Assembly: GCA_037893225.1 (NCBI GenBank)
Contig: JAZGUH010000443.1
Location: 1-64,000 of the forward strand
Reading direction: 5' to 3'
Length of the DNA: 64,000 nucleotides
From: Hippasteria phrygiana
Taxonomy: Eukaryota > Echinodermata > Asteroidea > Valvatida > Goniasteridae
Shown: in pieces, positions 1 to 13,000 of the stretch
Layout: the number at the start of each line of letters is the position of its first letter
Numbering within the stretch: position 1 is the stretch's first letter
The notes under the pieces: generated by a model
Databases searched by the model: none
What the model saw: only the letters and a program-made list of their open reading frames with translations
What the model was told of the DNA's origin: nothing
Translations under genes and position numbers: made by a program

Positions 1-198
1 ACAGGTTTTTGCTTTTTTGTTCTGGTCTGCTTGCGGTATAGGCTTTAGGCGTAGGCCCTTACAGGCCAAAAATATATTTTAAAATTGGCAACAAGCGTAC
101 GAAATACGTACGAAAGCGCATTAGCGCCAAGCCAAACAATTAATTGAATCCGTTATTATGGATTCACAATGTTTTTACGGATTCACAATCCGTAATAA

Positions 199-1320
199 GG
201 TGATTCCGTAAATATGGGGGCCAATGGTAAAAATGTACATTCCTATACTTTCTTGGTGGATTTGTCATGCATGGTTAGTTCACATATTCATTTCTGTATT
301 TTTATTGTGCAACTAACATCAAGGTGCACTAAATAAAACCAACAAAATTTGTATCATGCCAATGCATTTTCCTAATTTTTGTTCAAAATAACCTAAAATT
401 ATTATTTTTAGTCATAAAGTTGCGACATTGAAACACAACATTTAAAAGTGTGATTTTCCCTTCTTTTTAAAGCGTTAACTTGGTTATTTATAAACTAAAA
501 TGATTGATAACACTTTAATGTTGAAAGTAAAACTCACAATTCATAAATAATTTTCTTAACATGAGGGGTTTGGCAAAAATAGGTTTCCTATGTAAACTTT
601 GGTGTCCCCTAAAAATGTTTACACGGTGAACAATACTATTCAGCATATCCTCCATATTAACTACTATATCTGTTCAATTTTGATGGCTAGTTTTCTACTT
701 TGTTTCAAATAATTTGAACGTTTGTAATTGTACAGAGAATTTAAAGAAGCAATAAAAATATGGCCATTCTAAATTTTGACAGACCCCTTTGGTGTCCCTA
801 AATTTGTAGGTTGTGAAACTTTGTGCTTAATGCTTAAATTTGTGGACATTTCTAGCTAAAAGTTTATCTGGATGGAGGTTTTTAACATGCATTATGTAAA
901 ATGTTGACAACTTGTTTCAGAATTTGAAATATCAGGCAATACAACTTTGGTGTCCCCCCTAATTACTTCTTACGTGAAACTTTGTTTTTGTCCCCCCAAA
1001 AATGAGACAGAGTCACCGATTGACTATCAATTGAGTTTTTATATTAAAATTGACCAGGTTATCTAAAGTACACACACAAAATGGCACAAAACATATTCTA
1101 GGGTGTTCTTATACATGTGATTTAAAGCATTTTAGTGTCCCTTACACGTGAAACCCTTAATTTTCCATGAATTAAGATATTTTGATGGTGTACATGATGC
1201 CTACCCTACTAAAAAGAACTTACATACCACCAACAATCTTTTAAACATAAAAGGTGATTGGTGAATTTAGGGCCTAAAATGTGCATGTCGCAAGTTGGCC
1301 CCCATATTTACGGAATCACC
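199..1320. mobile_element. Inner element with about 26-bp inverted ends, nested in the preceding one
   Basis: GGTGATTCCGTAAATATGGG at 199 is the exact complement of the sequence ending at 1320. The AT-rich interior repeats GTGTCCC words (601, 793, 951, 1136). It sits inside the satellite array of the outer element. No clean target duplication and no coding frame. Confidence 0.6.
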
Positions 1321-1337
1321 CAATAACAGATTGTGAA

Positions 1338-1497
1338 TCCGATTGTGAATCCGTAAAACGGATTGTGAATCCGTAAAACGGATTGTGAATCCGTAAAACG
1401 GATTGTGAATCCGTAAAACGGATTGTGAATCCGTAAAACGGATTGTGAATCCGTAAAACGGATTGTGAATCCGTAAAACGGATTGTGAATCCGTACG
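1338..1497. repeat. 20-bp tandem satellite
   Basis: About eight near-perfect units of GGATTGTGAATCCGTAAAAC. Each unit contains the near-palindrome GGATTGTGAATCC, so the array can fold on itself. Related units occur at 30090-30230 and 30510-30690. Confidence 0.95.
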
Positions 1498-1562
1498 CGT
1501 GATCCGTACGTAATAACGGAATTATTTTGTTTTGCTTGGCGGTGCGGTAATGGGCTTCCGTA

Positions 1563-4037
1563 CTTTCTTTCCTGCCTTACCTTTCGGACGAACACATTTT
1601 CCTGCACAGAAAAACACTGTGATGACCACGTGAACCTGACCGCTCTCGATACGTACAGTACACTTTAACCTCATGGTATTAATGTCCTGCTGAGCAAAAG
1701 GAAATTGTAAGTTAGTTTACAATATTTGCATTACTTTATGGACGTGTTTGCTTTTGAATTATAATTGACGGCAAGACGGGTGTGGCAGTACGTGGCAGTA
1801 CATGTACGTGGCAGTTGTGTTCTCAAAGTGTCGACTCGTACATTTAAACCTTTTCGACATTCTCAATGCATTGTGGGTTTGGAGGCCAAACAAACCATGT
1901 AATTTATACCATGGAGGCTTCCTCCATGTTTATACAAGCCACAAACCTATGGCACTGTGAACCAGTCCAAATATTAATTGATTTCATGCTAAATATCTGT
2001 CATGAGTTGAAGCGATACCCTTTTCACATATCTTTGCATGGAACATAAGGAAAATAATGACCAGAAAAATCAATTTTTAAATGGCAATAAAAATAAAGGA
2101 AATAATTGGGGAATCCCTCTCAGGGTACCAGAATACTGATGAATGCAAATTTCTGGAATTAGAAAAGCTAATAATGTCACATTATTAGCCAATCAGAAGA
2201 GGATTTTTGCACGCATGACAACAAACATGTGACCAATGCGACCAATCACGTCCGTTCTAATGTGCTTGCTCTTCTAATGCCAGTTAGGGTGATGCAGTTC
2301 CCATGATGCTTTGAGAATGTCAAAAAGGTTTATTCTGTGCGGATCCTGGCTGTGGATGAATAAACCATCAACTAGCATTTAACATAACCATGGAGGAAGG
2401 AAATTAAACAGACTGAACATTACAAAATGTTGTCAAATGTTCATTCACTCATAACAAATGTCCCAGATTTGTTTTGGGGGGCTTTTGTATTGAATAAGTT
2501 TTTCTATGACCAAATATGAATTTCAAGTGCTTTTAAATTTATTGCTTAGTTGAGGTATTTACCTCCATGGATCATGGTTATGTTGTTATTAATATATAGC
2601 AGGCCTACTTGTTTTATTTATTAAATACATTTGTTTTTTTCCTAAAGGTGCATTGTATAGGAGAGACAATTCTTATTATGGTAAACCATAGTTCCTTCCT
2701 CCATGGGTAAACTAGCTTGAAAATTCCAACTCTAGGCTCATGACATATTTTGTCATGAGGCTTTTGAGCTGGAATTTTCAAGCGATTGCATGGTAAACTA
2801 CTTCCAGAACTGTGTAGGGTTTTAACAAACCTTATAAACTGCTGTGGGAGAAATTTTTCAATTTTTTGCAGGAGCCCCAGTAGTGTCAAATGCAGCATTT
2901 TTGTTGACGGAGGTTTATTGTTCCCGTCCGTAAAACCTCTAATACTTATAAATAATTTACTGCAAAAACCCAGTAATTGTACACATAAAACACCGGCGTG
3001 CTTTGCTTGCAACACTTTACTGGCGCGGCATTCAATTGCAGCTGACCCATGAAAAACTTGATCGGCGCCGTACCGGTATCGAATTCGGTCAAACCCAGTT
3101 TCGAATAATCGAATACTAAATTATTTGAAAATTAACAGCCCTGTCAACTGTGATTTTCGTTTTCAGGAAGGGACGAGCACCTTTAATTAATTTTGCTAAT
3201 TAATCGCTGTGTTTATGATGGTTACCTAGGTTATAGAAAAATGTAGCTCTCCAAGAACCGCATGAGTGCTTTTTCCCTGCATAAAATTATCTTGATGATT
3301 TACATGTACTTTTTTGCAGTTTTTAAATGAGAAGGACTTCAAGTGCGATTATCTCGAAATGTGTTTTTCTTAAAAATCGACATGCCTGTCTCTGTGAAAA
3401 CGGTGATGTTTTATCCCGATTTTGTTCTTGAAAGTCCTACTTTTGTCCTTAAACAAAAAAAAATTTGATCCTACTTTTCTACGTTTTCACCTGGGTCTGC
3501 TTAAAAGCCTGTGTAAATGTATCTCAAATGGTTTTAAGCATAAAGACTGTTTTTGTGGGCTATTTCATATAGCCATGGAGGAATAATCCTCTATGATACA
3601 TATAGCTTACATTGAAACCAATGCACAGTTCAGATACAAACTCATCAATAAATCTGCTTTCAAAAGCTATACATGTATGTCGACATGTAACCAATCAATT
3701 TCTCCCCCCCCCCCCCCCCCCCCCCCCCCCCCACCCACTCCGGTCCCCCACGCATGTCCCACCCTGAATGTTGGGACAGGGAATTGGTAATGTTTTTCTT
3801 TCCCAAAGGTGGGACTTTATCCTTCTTTTACAGCTTATAGTGGTGCAGTGCCCCAGGGGTGGGGGAATGGTCACTTCCAACATTGGGGGTAGGGCAGTGC
3901 TAAAAGGGAGGGAAACAATTGATAGATATGTGTATAACTTTTCTTTTAGCTTCACCAGCTTTGGAGCTGTTTTCGTAGTTCGGTCATGTTGCACATTGCA
4001 GTAACATTTTATTTTCTCTTTTTCTTCTTCACTACAG
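1563..4037. other. Upstream flank of gene 1, no gene seen
   Basis: Holds several CCATGGAGG micropalindromes (1903-1935, 2381-2405, 2559-2582, 2678-2713, 3566-3602), a C-run of about 29 at 3704-3732, and AT-rich sequence. No supported exon; the gene 1 promoter and leader exon presumably lie here but were not recognised. Confidence 0.6.
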
Positions 4038-4088
4038 TAGTGAGAAAGGGCAGTGAAAATGGCCAGTACAGTCATTACAACGAACCCG
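4038..4088 (+). CDS. Galectin gene 1, exon with start codon (coding 4059-4088)
   Basis: A pyrimidine-rich tract ends in CTACAG at 4037, giving a 21-base 5' leader, then ATG at 4059 and ten codons ([10 protein letters not shown]) before a GTACGT donor at 4089. Gene 2 has a matching short first coding exon also ending in TNP at phase 0, which supports the call. The acceptor upstream implies at least one non-coding exon further 5' that I could not place. Confidence 0.82.
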
Positions 4089-7000
4089 GTACGTAGTAGT
4101 CTGGTTCCCTGACCCTACTTCGGACAAAACGAAGCAATTTATAGACCGGGTACCCGATTGAAAAAAATACAGGTACCCGTGTACCTGTTAAAACTTTCAA
4201 TCCCAAAAGTTGTAATAATGTCTTTCTCTGATATTAAAAAAGTCTGATTTCAGACAAAAGTCTGAGAAATCTCATGCCTGTCCAGTAAACATGATCACTT
4301 CTCCGCATTTGCATGTGCCAGCATGTGCATGCCCTAGCATATCAGAAATGACGGTTGTCCGGAGGATTTAAACAGTTTTATTTATTGTGGAATGATGAGG
4401 CTATATTATCCCTACCCAGACTACAAAAACCACGACTGGTAAAGTCCCATGATTGTCAACTTTCATGAGCGTCATAAACATGAAATCTGTGCTGGTTTCC
4501 CATGTAGTCGAGTTTTAATTTTGAAAATTCCCGACAAATAACATTCAAATTTCAAAACTTATCTTTTTTCATTGTCTGGGAAGTTACTATGCGGTAATGT
4601 AAAGTTGTACGGGTACTCAATTCCATAATCTGGAACCGGTTCCTGACACGAACGGCCGGGTACTCGGGTACCCGGTTCCGATGCACAACCCTACTCGCAA
4701 TTCATGACACTCCCAATCTCGTAAATGGGATCTTTTTCAATTGGTCACATAACATGTACAGATAGAGGCCGAGGGCCGAGCGGAATGTCCAAGATCCACT
4801 GCATGCACTGGTTACAATGCGTCGCTTCGGTACTCTACGCGTGCGCCCATTTTCGGATTGTTAACCCATTTTATACCGCATTCGCATTGGACTAATTATT
4901 GTCAAAAGTTACCGTATGTGATTGTTAACATTCCACTGTGGGTATTCTTCCATTATTCTTGACAATTTGGCAAGTTTACTGGCTGTCCGCATTGGACTTA
5001 ATTTGGTTACAGTCTCCGTAGGTTTTACAAAAAAATCCAATGCGGACACGGCTTTAGACACAACACGGATTAACTATATTCGGTCAATAAAGGGCAGTTT
5101 TCCAATGATTGTTCGGCCGAACAATCGTTGGAAAACAATATAAATTTCCACTTTTCTTGAAAACGACAGCACACCTGCTTGGTGCCATCATTTCACAGGA
5201 TGATTGAGACTACTATTAACTTACAAGTCTTGTAAGGTGTTTCGTAATAATTCAGATTTTTTTTTTTTTTTTAGCATTACCAATCGTGTACCAGTGTTCT
5301 CCCACGGCCTAAAATTTTAGCAGGGCGGCAGACACAATGCAAGTGCGGATCGCGAAGCCCTTACGGCGTGGGGTTGGGGGCCCGCTTAAGGGCCCCGGGA
5401 AATTTTGGACTCTAGATGCTCTGTGGTGCAATCCAAGGCATTTCCTGGCCACTTTCTTCTGACTCTTTGAATCAAATTTGCTCGTGTTTACAACTTGAAA
5501 TGAAGGCAAGATTTTTAGGGGGTTAAGCCGGCCGGCCTTTGAGCTAAACATGCACGTGGGCACAGCGCGCGTGGATAAGGTATTTTCCGAGAGAAAAAGA
5601 CGCCCTCAAGTGTTACGGAACATTGTAATTTAGGTAAACTGGTTCTCGACGCAACAAAGTGAAAATGATATTACAAGGGAGATTGGAACCAGTCCAGAAT
5701 AATATTACGTGTATAGTTTTATGATGTGAATGCATAATATGTTGCGTACGTTGCGTCCAGATCTGTTCGATTACTATAAACGCTACTGCAATACTGCTGA
5801 ATGTTAATGCTGGCAAACTCTTCATGTTCGTTCCACAGAGTGCGGTAAACTTCTTCGTACTTGGATAAACTGTGAAGACGGTGGAGAATGGGGGGAAATC
5901 CAATGGAAAAAAAATAGCAGGCCGGTAAAACTTTAGCGGGGCGGCATACAATTTTGGCAGGGCGGCCCGCCCTGCTAAAACCCCTCGTGGAGAACACTAC
6001 CATTAAATTTTGCATTTCTCCTTTAGCAGAACAAAGTGCTGATGAGTGGGGCATGAACCGAGTTAACCCAAGGACTGTTTTAGCCATGAGATTTTGAGCT
6101 GTTGATTTTTTTTCTTTGTCTGCAGGGCATTCCCTTTGCTGGCATCATCCCCGGCAACATGACCGCGGGCAAGATGCTTCACATTCAAGGCTATGTTGAA
6201 CCACAAGCTTTCAGGTAAAATGCTATTTTTACAAGCCTCCGTGAAACTAGCGCTGGGAGAAATTGGAGATTTCAAAATCCGGTTATCCTAATTTTATTCA
6301 AACCGAATAACGATAGTCTGATTTCACCGGAAGTTCCCATCAAGCTGATAGTCATGCCAACAAAAAGTGACAAGTGATGAGGTGCCACATGAGAAGCCCT
6401 CTCAATGACTAGATATAGTTTGCAGGATTCAGTGGCCACTAGCCTGGGCCTTTACAAAAAACACTCAGAGCTGTAATGTTAAAAAGAAAATGTATGGGCA
6501 GGCTATTCAAATACCAACAAGACCATGAGTGAGTGAATACAGCTTAACCCTAACCCCCAAGGTGTGTGGAAATTCGTATTGATATTGATGGATTCAGCAG
6601 TGTTAAGGTTTTAGAGACCATGGAGCAAATTGGAGAATGTTATACAGTTGTTTTCTTTATCCTGTGTCACAAAAAATGGAAGGCCTAAATTTTTCAAGGT
6701 TGCTTTCAAATATCCAGTTTCCAAAAATTGAAACAGAATAGTGGAATTCAAACCGAATGTTATAAAAATCTGAATGTATATCCCACCAACACTTGAAACT
6801 ATTTGAGAAGCAGGAGATGATCTAGAAAACCGCAAAGGGGAAGGGCCTAGGAAAAGCTGAGGGGAGGGGAGGAGAGAGAAAGAGGCTGACAAGCTGGCAG
6901 TGGTATCCCAAACACTTTTATTACGAGACCTTAATTCTAATACAGTTTTAATTAAACCTTTTATGGAAGTATGAGGTTCAAAGCCACTCTTAGTAGAGGG

Positions 7001-10000
7001 CTACAACAGAGGTGGTGGGGTTGGCCACATTTTAAGTTGCCAGCCGTACCACCACCCTAATATGGTTTTCCGGGCCCCTGCTGTGAAGAGCAGCGACTCT
7101 TATTTTTCATTGACAAATTCTCTCCTCTTCCTCCCTGCCAGATTCACAGTGAACCTGACCTGCGGACTGCGGCAGATGCCCCAGGATGACATTGCGCTGA
7201 CCTTCAGCCCTTCCCTTGGTCAAGGCGTGGTCGTCCTCAACCACTTCAAGAGGCAGGCATGGGGGCAGGAGCTGCAGGTCCAAAACGTCTTCCAGCGTGG
7301 CCAGAATTTCGAAATGATCATTAATGCCGAACCCGCACAGTTCAAGGTATTTCGTGATATTTTTTCTTTCATCCACACACAAATGGAGAGTTACTCAACG
7401 ATATGTGATCTCAGGGCTCCGACGTCCTGGGACAACCAAAATATTTTGTCGGACAACCAAATGTTCCAGGTTGCCGGCCCGATGGGCAAGTGCATGTTTT
7501 CGGCAATACTCACATTCTTCTACACTAATATTTTAATCCACGGCATTTTAGAAATTTCAGCACTGTGCACAGCGGCGAAAAAAACGATCGACATTGAAAC
7601 CTTGGTGTTGCATGACTAGACTGTGCGTGTGCGTGCAGTGGTGCACGGTGGTACGTCTGGTCGAATCGTTGGCATAAACAACGCTGCCTATCGCCGAATG
7701 CAACATCACCCGGAGTCTGAAATTTGCAGCCACAGATATTTGCTAAAACCCATGGGCCAGCGTTCGCGACTTTGGTCATTCGACCGATTAGTGCAAACTG
7801 CTGCTAGCTTGGATTTTGGTGCAAATGTTCACCATGTGGAATATGGCACCAAGTCCCGGCGAGGCCGGGTTAAGGCTGGAAAACACGTGTTTTAATGTAT
7901 TGATCGTTGAAGACGGTTTGGGAAATTTGTTATCTTATTTGTTTGTTTATCTTTGAAACTGATTTTTTTCTTCAAAAGACGGCAGATCCCTATATAAGTT
8001 ATTTAACAAAATGGCCTTACCAAAAGCTTGGAGACCACGTGACACGATGTAGTCACACGTGATTTGATTCACTGGTAACTGCTGTCGTTTTCCAGAAAAG
8101 TTAAAATTTATATCGTTTTCCAACGATTGTTCGGCCGAACAACCAACTCATTAATTACGTTATCTCTAAAAGAAGTTAAGGGGCAGATGGGTACCAGTTA
8201 CAAAACTGTTTTCATTCAATTTATTTTATTGGCCTACAGCTCGGGGCAAAAACTTCCTTGTTGGGCAATTGAAAATGAAATTCGGGCAACCAGATTTTAG
8301 ACTCCCCTGCCCAAAGGGCAACTACATTTTTAAAAATTTTGCGAGCTCTGGAGCTGGGAAAACCTTTTACATGGTGAAATTTATATGCATAACATTACCG
8401 TAATTTTCGGAATATAGGCCGCGCGGAGTATAAGCCGCAGCACGCAAAAATCTGCAAATTAAGATTTAAAGTTGGCGTATTAGCCGCACCGGCGTATAAA
8501 CCGCACCGCGGCGCTGACGACCGACCACAAAAGTCATCGTGCTGCATAGCGCTCGTATGTAAAATGGTTTCACTATCGAAATCACATGCAATCCTAAAGT
8601 TTAAGCAGCGCACGAACGAGATAGGCGGAAAGAAAAGGCGAGTTTGGGTTCAATATCGACGTCATCTTACCTGACTTCAATTTAAGTGTCTGGTTCCCGC
8701 TGTGATATTCTTATTGAAAACGCAATTATCGAGAGTCGGCAAACAGACAAAGCAATCCCACTGGTGGTATACGAGTATCTGTGGACAGCGCCCTCATTCG
8801 ACGTGCACAGAGCCCAATAAACTTTCATAAGTCCTCAAAATTACCAATTTTGACGGGCTGGATGAGTGTCCTGGCTGGGTGGGCCGCGCGGCAGTTGTTT
8901 GTTGTTGACGGGGCGGGGGGAATAAAAAAGACAATGACAACTTTAACCACAGCTCAACAGTCACCAATTGACCAGTGAAATAATAAACAACATGGATTAC
9001 ACAACGATAAAACAGACAAAAAACGAACAGACGCACCGGCACCACACGATTTGTGAGGTGTGAACGGTACTTATGGTACATTTGCAAGTCTATTCGGTCC
9101 CTCTGGATTGGTTTCCTTTATTTCCAACAAGTGAGTAGAGCGAACGTAAACGGCAACCAGGGTTCGAAATTCGTAATCTGGGGGCCAAGGCCATTTTAGC
9201 CTTCGTGATGTCAAAATTTCCTGGGGCACCAAGGCCACTAATAAAGGCACCAAGGCCAATGACAAAAATTGCCAGATGAAGGTCTTGTATTTGTACAATT
9301 AGTCTCTCACGGCAGTGAGCGAAACTGCCTGAACTTTTCAGTTGTATGGTCATGGAGGAAACACGGCCCGTGCCGGGCATGCCGCGCGACGGCATGAGTG
9401 GTTTTACCGTGCGTTGCCGCCATCTTCACCGGCAACGTTGCGTTCACGCCCCGCACGGGCCATTCGGGAAATCACGGTGCGCTATATCGCTGGCGGAAAA
9501 AGCGTCAACGTTGTCGATCTCCTTTTCCAAGTCACCCAGTAAAAATGAGTTTGGTTCCGTGGGGCAGAAATGAGTTTTATCATGATTCATGTCATTCTTG
9601 CACTTAATAGCCGACTTTTTGAGTTCAATTTGTCTGGAACGTTTTAATTAATTAAGCGATGCAAGGCATAATTGTCGAATAAATCGCAAACAGAAAACAC
9701 TTCGGTTTCCACGTGTCCGAGTCATCACAGCACACATGCACAATGCACGATCGTTTGCACGAGGGGAGTTCGTTGTGTTAAGTTGAACAGGCAACGCTAC
9801 TCCCTCTGGACCATCGCTAAACCGCACACATGGCTTAGCCATCTTTGGGGGGTTCGGGTTACTGTATTAAGAGCTACCTGGCTAAAGCTAGCCGCGGATT
9901 CGGCCGCGGATTCAGAGCTTGTTTTTAGGCTGTGACTGGTTCCCGCCCCAGTGAGAAAGAAGAAAAACAATGCACGGACTGGAACCAGTCTGCTTGGGGA

Positions 10001-13000
10001 ATCAAGGTTTTGTGAAGGTTTTTACATGGGGCGTGCGGGCTCTAGCGCGATCGCTCATCACGCGCACGGGCAATTACCAGCGCGATCGAAAAGCGCCGTT
10101 TTGTAGGATCCGGCAACGGTTTGGTACTAAAAATTTGAGCAATTTTGAGGGCTTGGTTCGGCAAGAAGGGCACAACGGCCAAAGTATTAATGGAGCACAG
10201 CACAACTGGCCGTGAATAGTGCATTTTTACAAGGGGCATCATGGCAACTAAGCCTTAGGGCATCGACGGCACTGGCCGCCGTGGCCGTCGTGAATTTCGA
10301 ACCTTGTGTGACTGATTTTATTCTTCAAATGTTGCCGTATAAGCCGCCCGGAGTAAAAGCCGCAGGGACATTTTTTAGCGTGAGAATCAACGTATAAGCC
10401 GCGGCCTATATTCCGAAAATTACGGTAATGAAGGCACTGTGTTGTTTTCAAAACTGTTTTATTCATGATTCAAGGATGTCTGTAACTTGAATTATGCTGT
10501 CAGGAATTTAAGAAAACTAGCTGACTTTTGTCATTTTGAGAAATAAAGCTTAAACTTCTACATAACTCATTGAGTTTTCACAAAAAGTGATGGAAAGATT
10601 GCAAATTATTACATTTAAAATGATGGAATTTTTTGTTTATATTTTCAGGAATGATAACTTAGATATTAATAATTTAATTGGTAGCAGAAACTCAAATTGT
10701 CCACAAAACAAAAATCTATGTTCCTATTGTGCCAATATCTTCAATATCTATCCGAAGGGTTTTCCCAGATCACGTCACATATGTAATTTATTAAAGACAG
10801 TTTTTGTTTCTTTGAATATAGCGCCATTAAACCTAACCCCTGTGTAACTGGGAAGTGTCCTCAAAATCCAACACTGTGCAGTAAACCTATATGGCACATT
10901 CTTTGTACCCCAAATTGGGGCATCATCTCCATGTAAAGTAATGTTGCCAAGGCTCTACAGTCCTGATCAAAATACAACACAACATGGTGTTGGATTTTGG
11001 CAGATTTGGGATGGTTAGGGTTAAGCCATATCATCAGAAGTTTAGAACATTTCATTTCCTCTTAATATCTTGTAACAGCTTTAGCTGTGGAAGTGCCGTG
11101 GCCTAGTGGTGTGGCACATTGAATTCAAGGTCTCCGGGTAATTCTGCAGGTTGTGGGTTCGAGCCCAGTGCTGGGCTTTGGCACTTCTACGCTTAATATG
11201 GGTAGAGGCATTATTAACCCTCCTATGCACCTGGCCAAAATCGACCCAGTTGTTGTACAGATCAAAACCTATCAAATGACAGATTGAAACAGACACAAAC
11301 TGTCAGAGTTGGTGTTTAGAGTTTTTGATAGGCTGTGATAGTTATAAGTATAGGAGGGTTAATTAATGCCTTGCAGTGGACTAGTTACCCATCCGGACCC
11401 TATTCATATTGTGAAGAGATTAGATTATCTTGTTTCAGTGTGAGGGGCTGGTTCTTCCACATATTCCTATTAGCCCACATCTCGAGTGCCCTAGGGCTTG
11501 TGATGGACGATTTGCAAAAAAAAAGAATAAAATAAAAAAAAGCTTTAGTTCTTCATGGGATAATTCAGGTGCACATTGTCGACAACATATCTCTTAATTG
11601 TTACAGAATAAAGTCATTCCTGTACAGTCCTGGGTTTGAATTCCATCCTGACCGGTCATAGCACTTGTGTCCTTGAGCAAGACAATTTATCATAATGGGA
11701 AGATTTTGAGACATGTGGTGGGAGCAGACATATACCAGTCCTTTTCCATTGTTCTCACTAGTCGTGCGCATGCTCAGGAATAAGCGTGCATGCTCAGAAC
11801 TAGCAAAAATGACTGTTATTATGTCTGCTGCCACCAGCGTCCAAAAAGTCGAATTGCTTCTCTGCGCCTAGGAGTAGATTTGGGTCCCAGTGAGAGTTGG
11901 GGAGTAGCCTGAATTGGGGGACAAGAAATATTATTCTCAGTCATTTAATGCCACAGAAACTGGATATAAGTGAGGTTTATGCCAGCAGCTTACTTGACAG
12001 TTTCACGTTATTAAACCTTTTTATCAAAATCTTTCGTTTTTGTATAAAGGTCCATACTCTATGGATTGTTGACCTAGATCAAAACTTCTGGCAGTCCAGG
12101 GGTCGATGTCGCAAAATGCATCGTAATTAACATACGATGTCGTAGGGCTGGCCTGCAATGCATTGCAGCTGTGATGCGTTCTGCGATTTCATGTATGTAT
12201 TCTCTGAACAAGAAATAGTACTTCATCTGGTTACCAGCAAGAGTCGTCAGGTTTTTCGCTAAAAGTTTCAAATTGTAAAACAGAATTGGCGGTCGATGAT
12301 ACTTTGACAAAATAATGCTCAAATTAAATTGTTGTTTTAATACTGGAACTTGCTGTTAATTTGTCCGAAAGGAAAATCTTGTGTACTTAACCGTATCTGA
12401 CATAGATAAGTTTATGTGAATTATCACATGCTTGTTTCTTTACTTGTAATGCCGCAAAATGTCTTAACTTACAAATTGATTCACATTGTTGGTACTTACG
12501 ACACGTTCGACACGTATGTTTTGTGAAATGGTTCATACGATGTGCCGTAAGTTGCATCGCAACTTGAGTTACGACACATCTCAGAGCTTTGTGAAATCAG
12601 CCTCGGGGATTCCATGTAAATGATAACCTTTTCTACACCCGACAGATTGCTGTGAATGGTGAACACTACATTGCCTACCCGCACTACATCAGGCGCCTTC
12701 AGCGGATATCCCACATCACAATCAATGGGGACGTTAGGATATACAACATCAGCATGCAAGGTGGCAGTGCCCCGGCCTTCGTTGCAGCACCAGCAGCCCC
12801 TGCATACCCTGCCATGCCTGCTGCATTTGCTGTAAGTCAGAGCTGTAGTGGAGTCCTGATTCAACTCTGATGCAAATACAGAACAATGCAAAATTAGACC
12901 TATGTCCACTAGGAGCCCAAAAGTTAAAACAGAGCTGGGGTGGATTGCAATAAGCGGTCTTAAAGCTGTCTCTGCAGGTTAGCTAGTCTTAAAGCTCTGT

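Larger units (their letters stand above)
109..1562. mobile_element. Inverted-repeat element with 20-bp subterminal satellites
   Basis: Ends read ACGAAAGCGCATTAGCGCCA on the left and the near-complement on the right (GGTGCGGTAATGGGCTTCCG then TA). The same ends bound 30057-30726. Inside are arrays of a 20-bp unit reading GGATTGTGAATCCGTAAAAC, about eight units at 1338-1497. No transposase frame is visible; non-autonomous. Confidence 0.7.
4089..6125 (+). other. Gene 1 intron 1
   Basis: Contains a fragment (4091-4160) related to 47370-47475 (AGTCTGGTTCCCTGACC core), the right half of a MITE (about 5085-5292) and an inserted element at 5293-5998. Confidence 0.7.
7347..12645 (+). other. Gene 1 intron 3
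   Basis: 5.3 kb. Contains a MITE fragment around 8090-8145, the 2-kb element 8393-10430, a palindrome at about 10825-11010 and a SINE split by a second palindrome (11085-11550). The remaining sequence shows nothing recognisable. Confidence 0.6.

Noticed and set aside
1338..1497. Possible CRISPR-like array of short direct repeats
   Set aside because: The units are contiguous with no variable spacers, and the setting is eukaryotic. It is a satellite inside a mobile element.
12496..12909. 137-residue reverse-strand frame over gene 1 exon 4
   Set aside because: Antisense shadow of a supported galectin exon with no recognisable domain.
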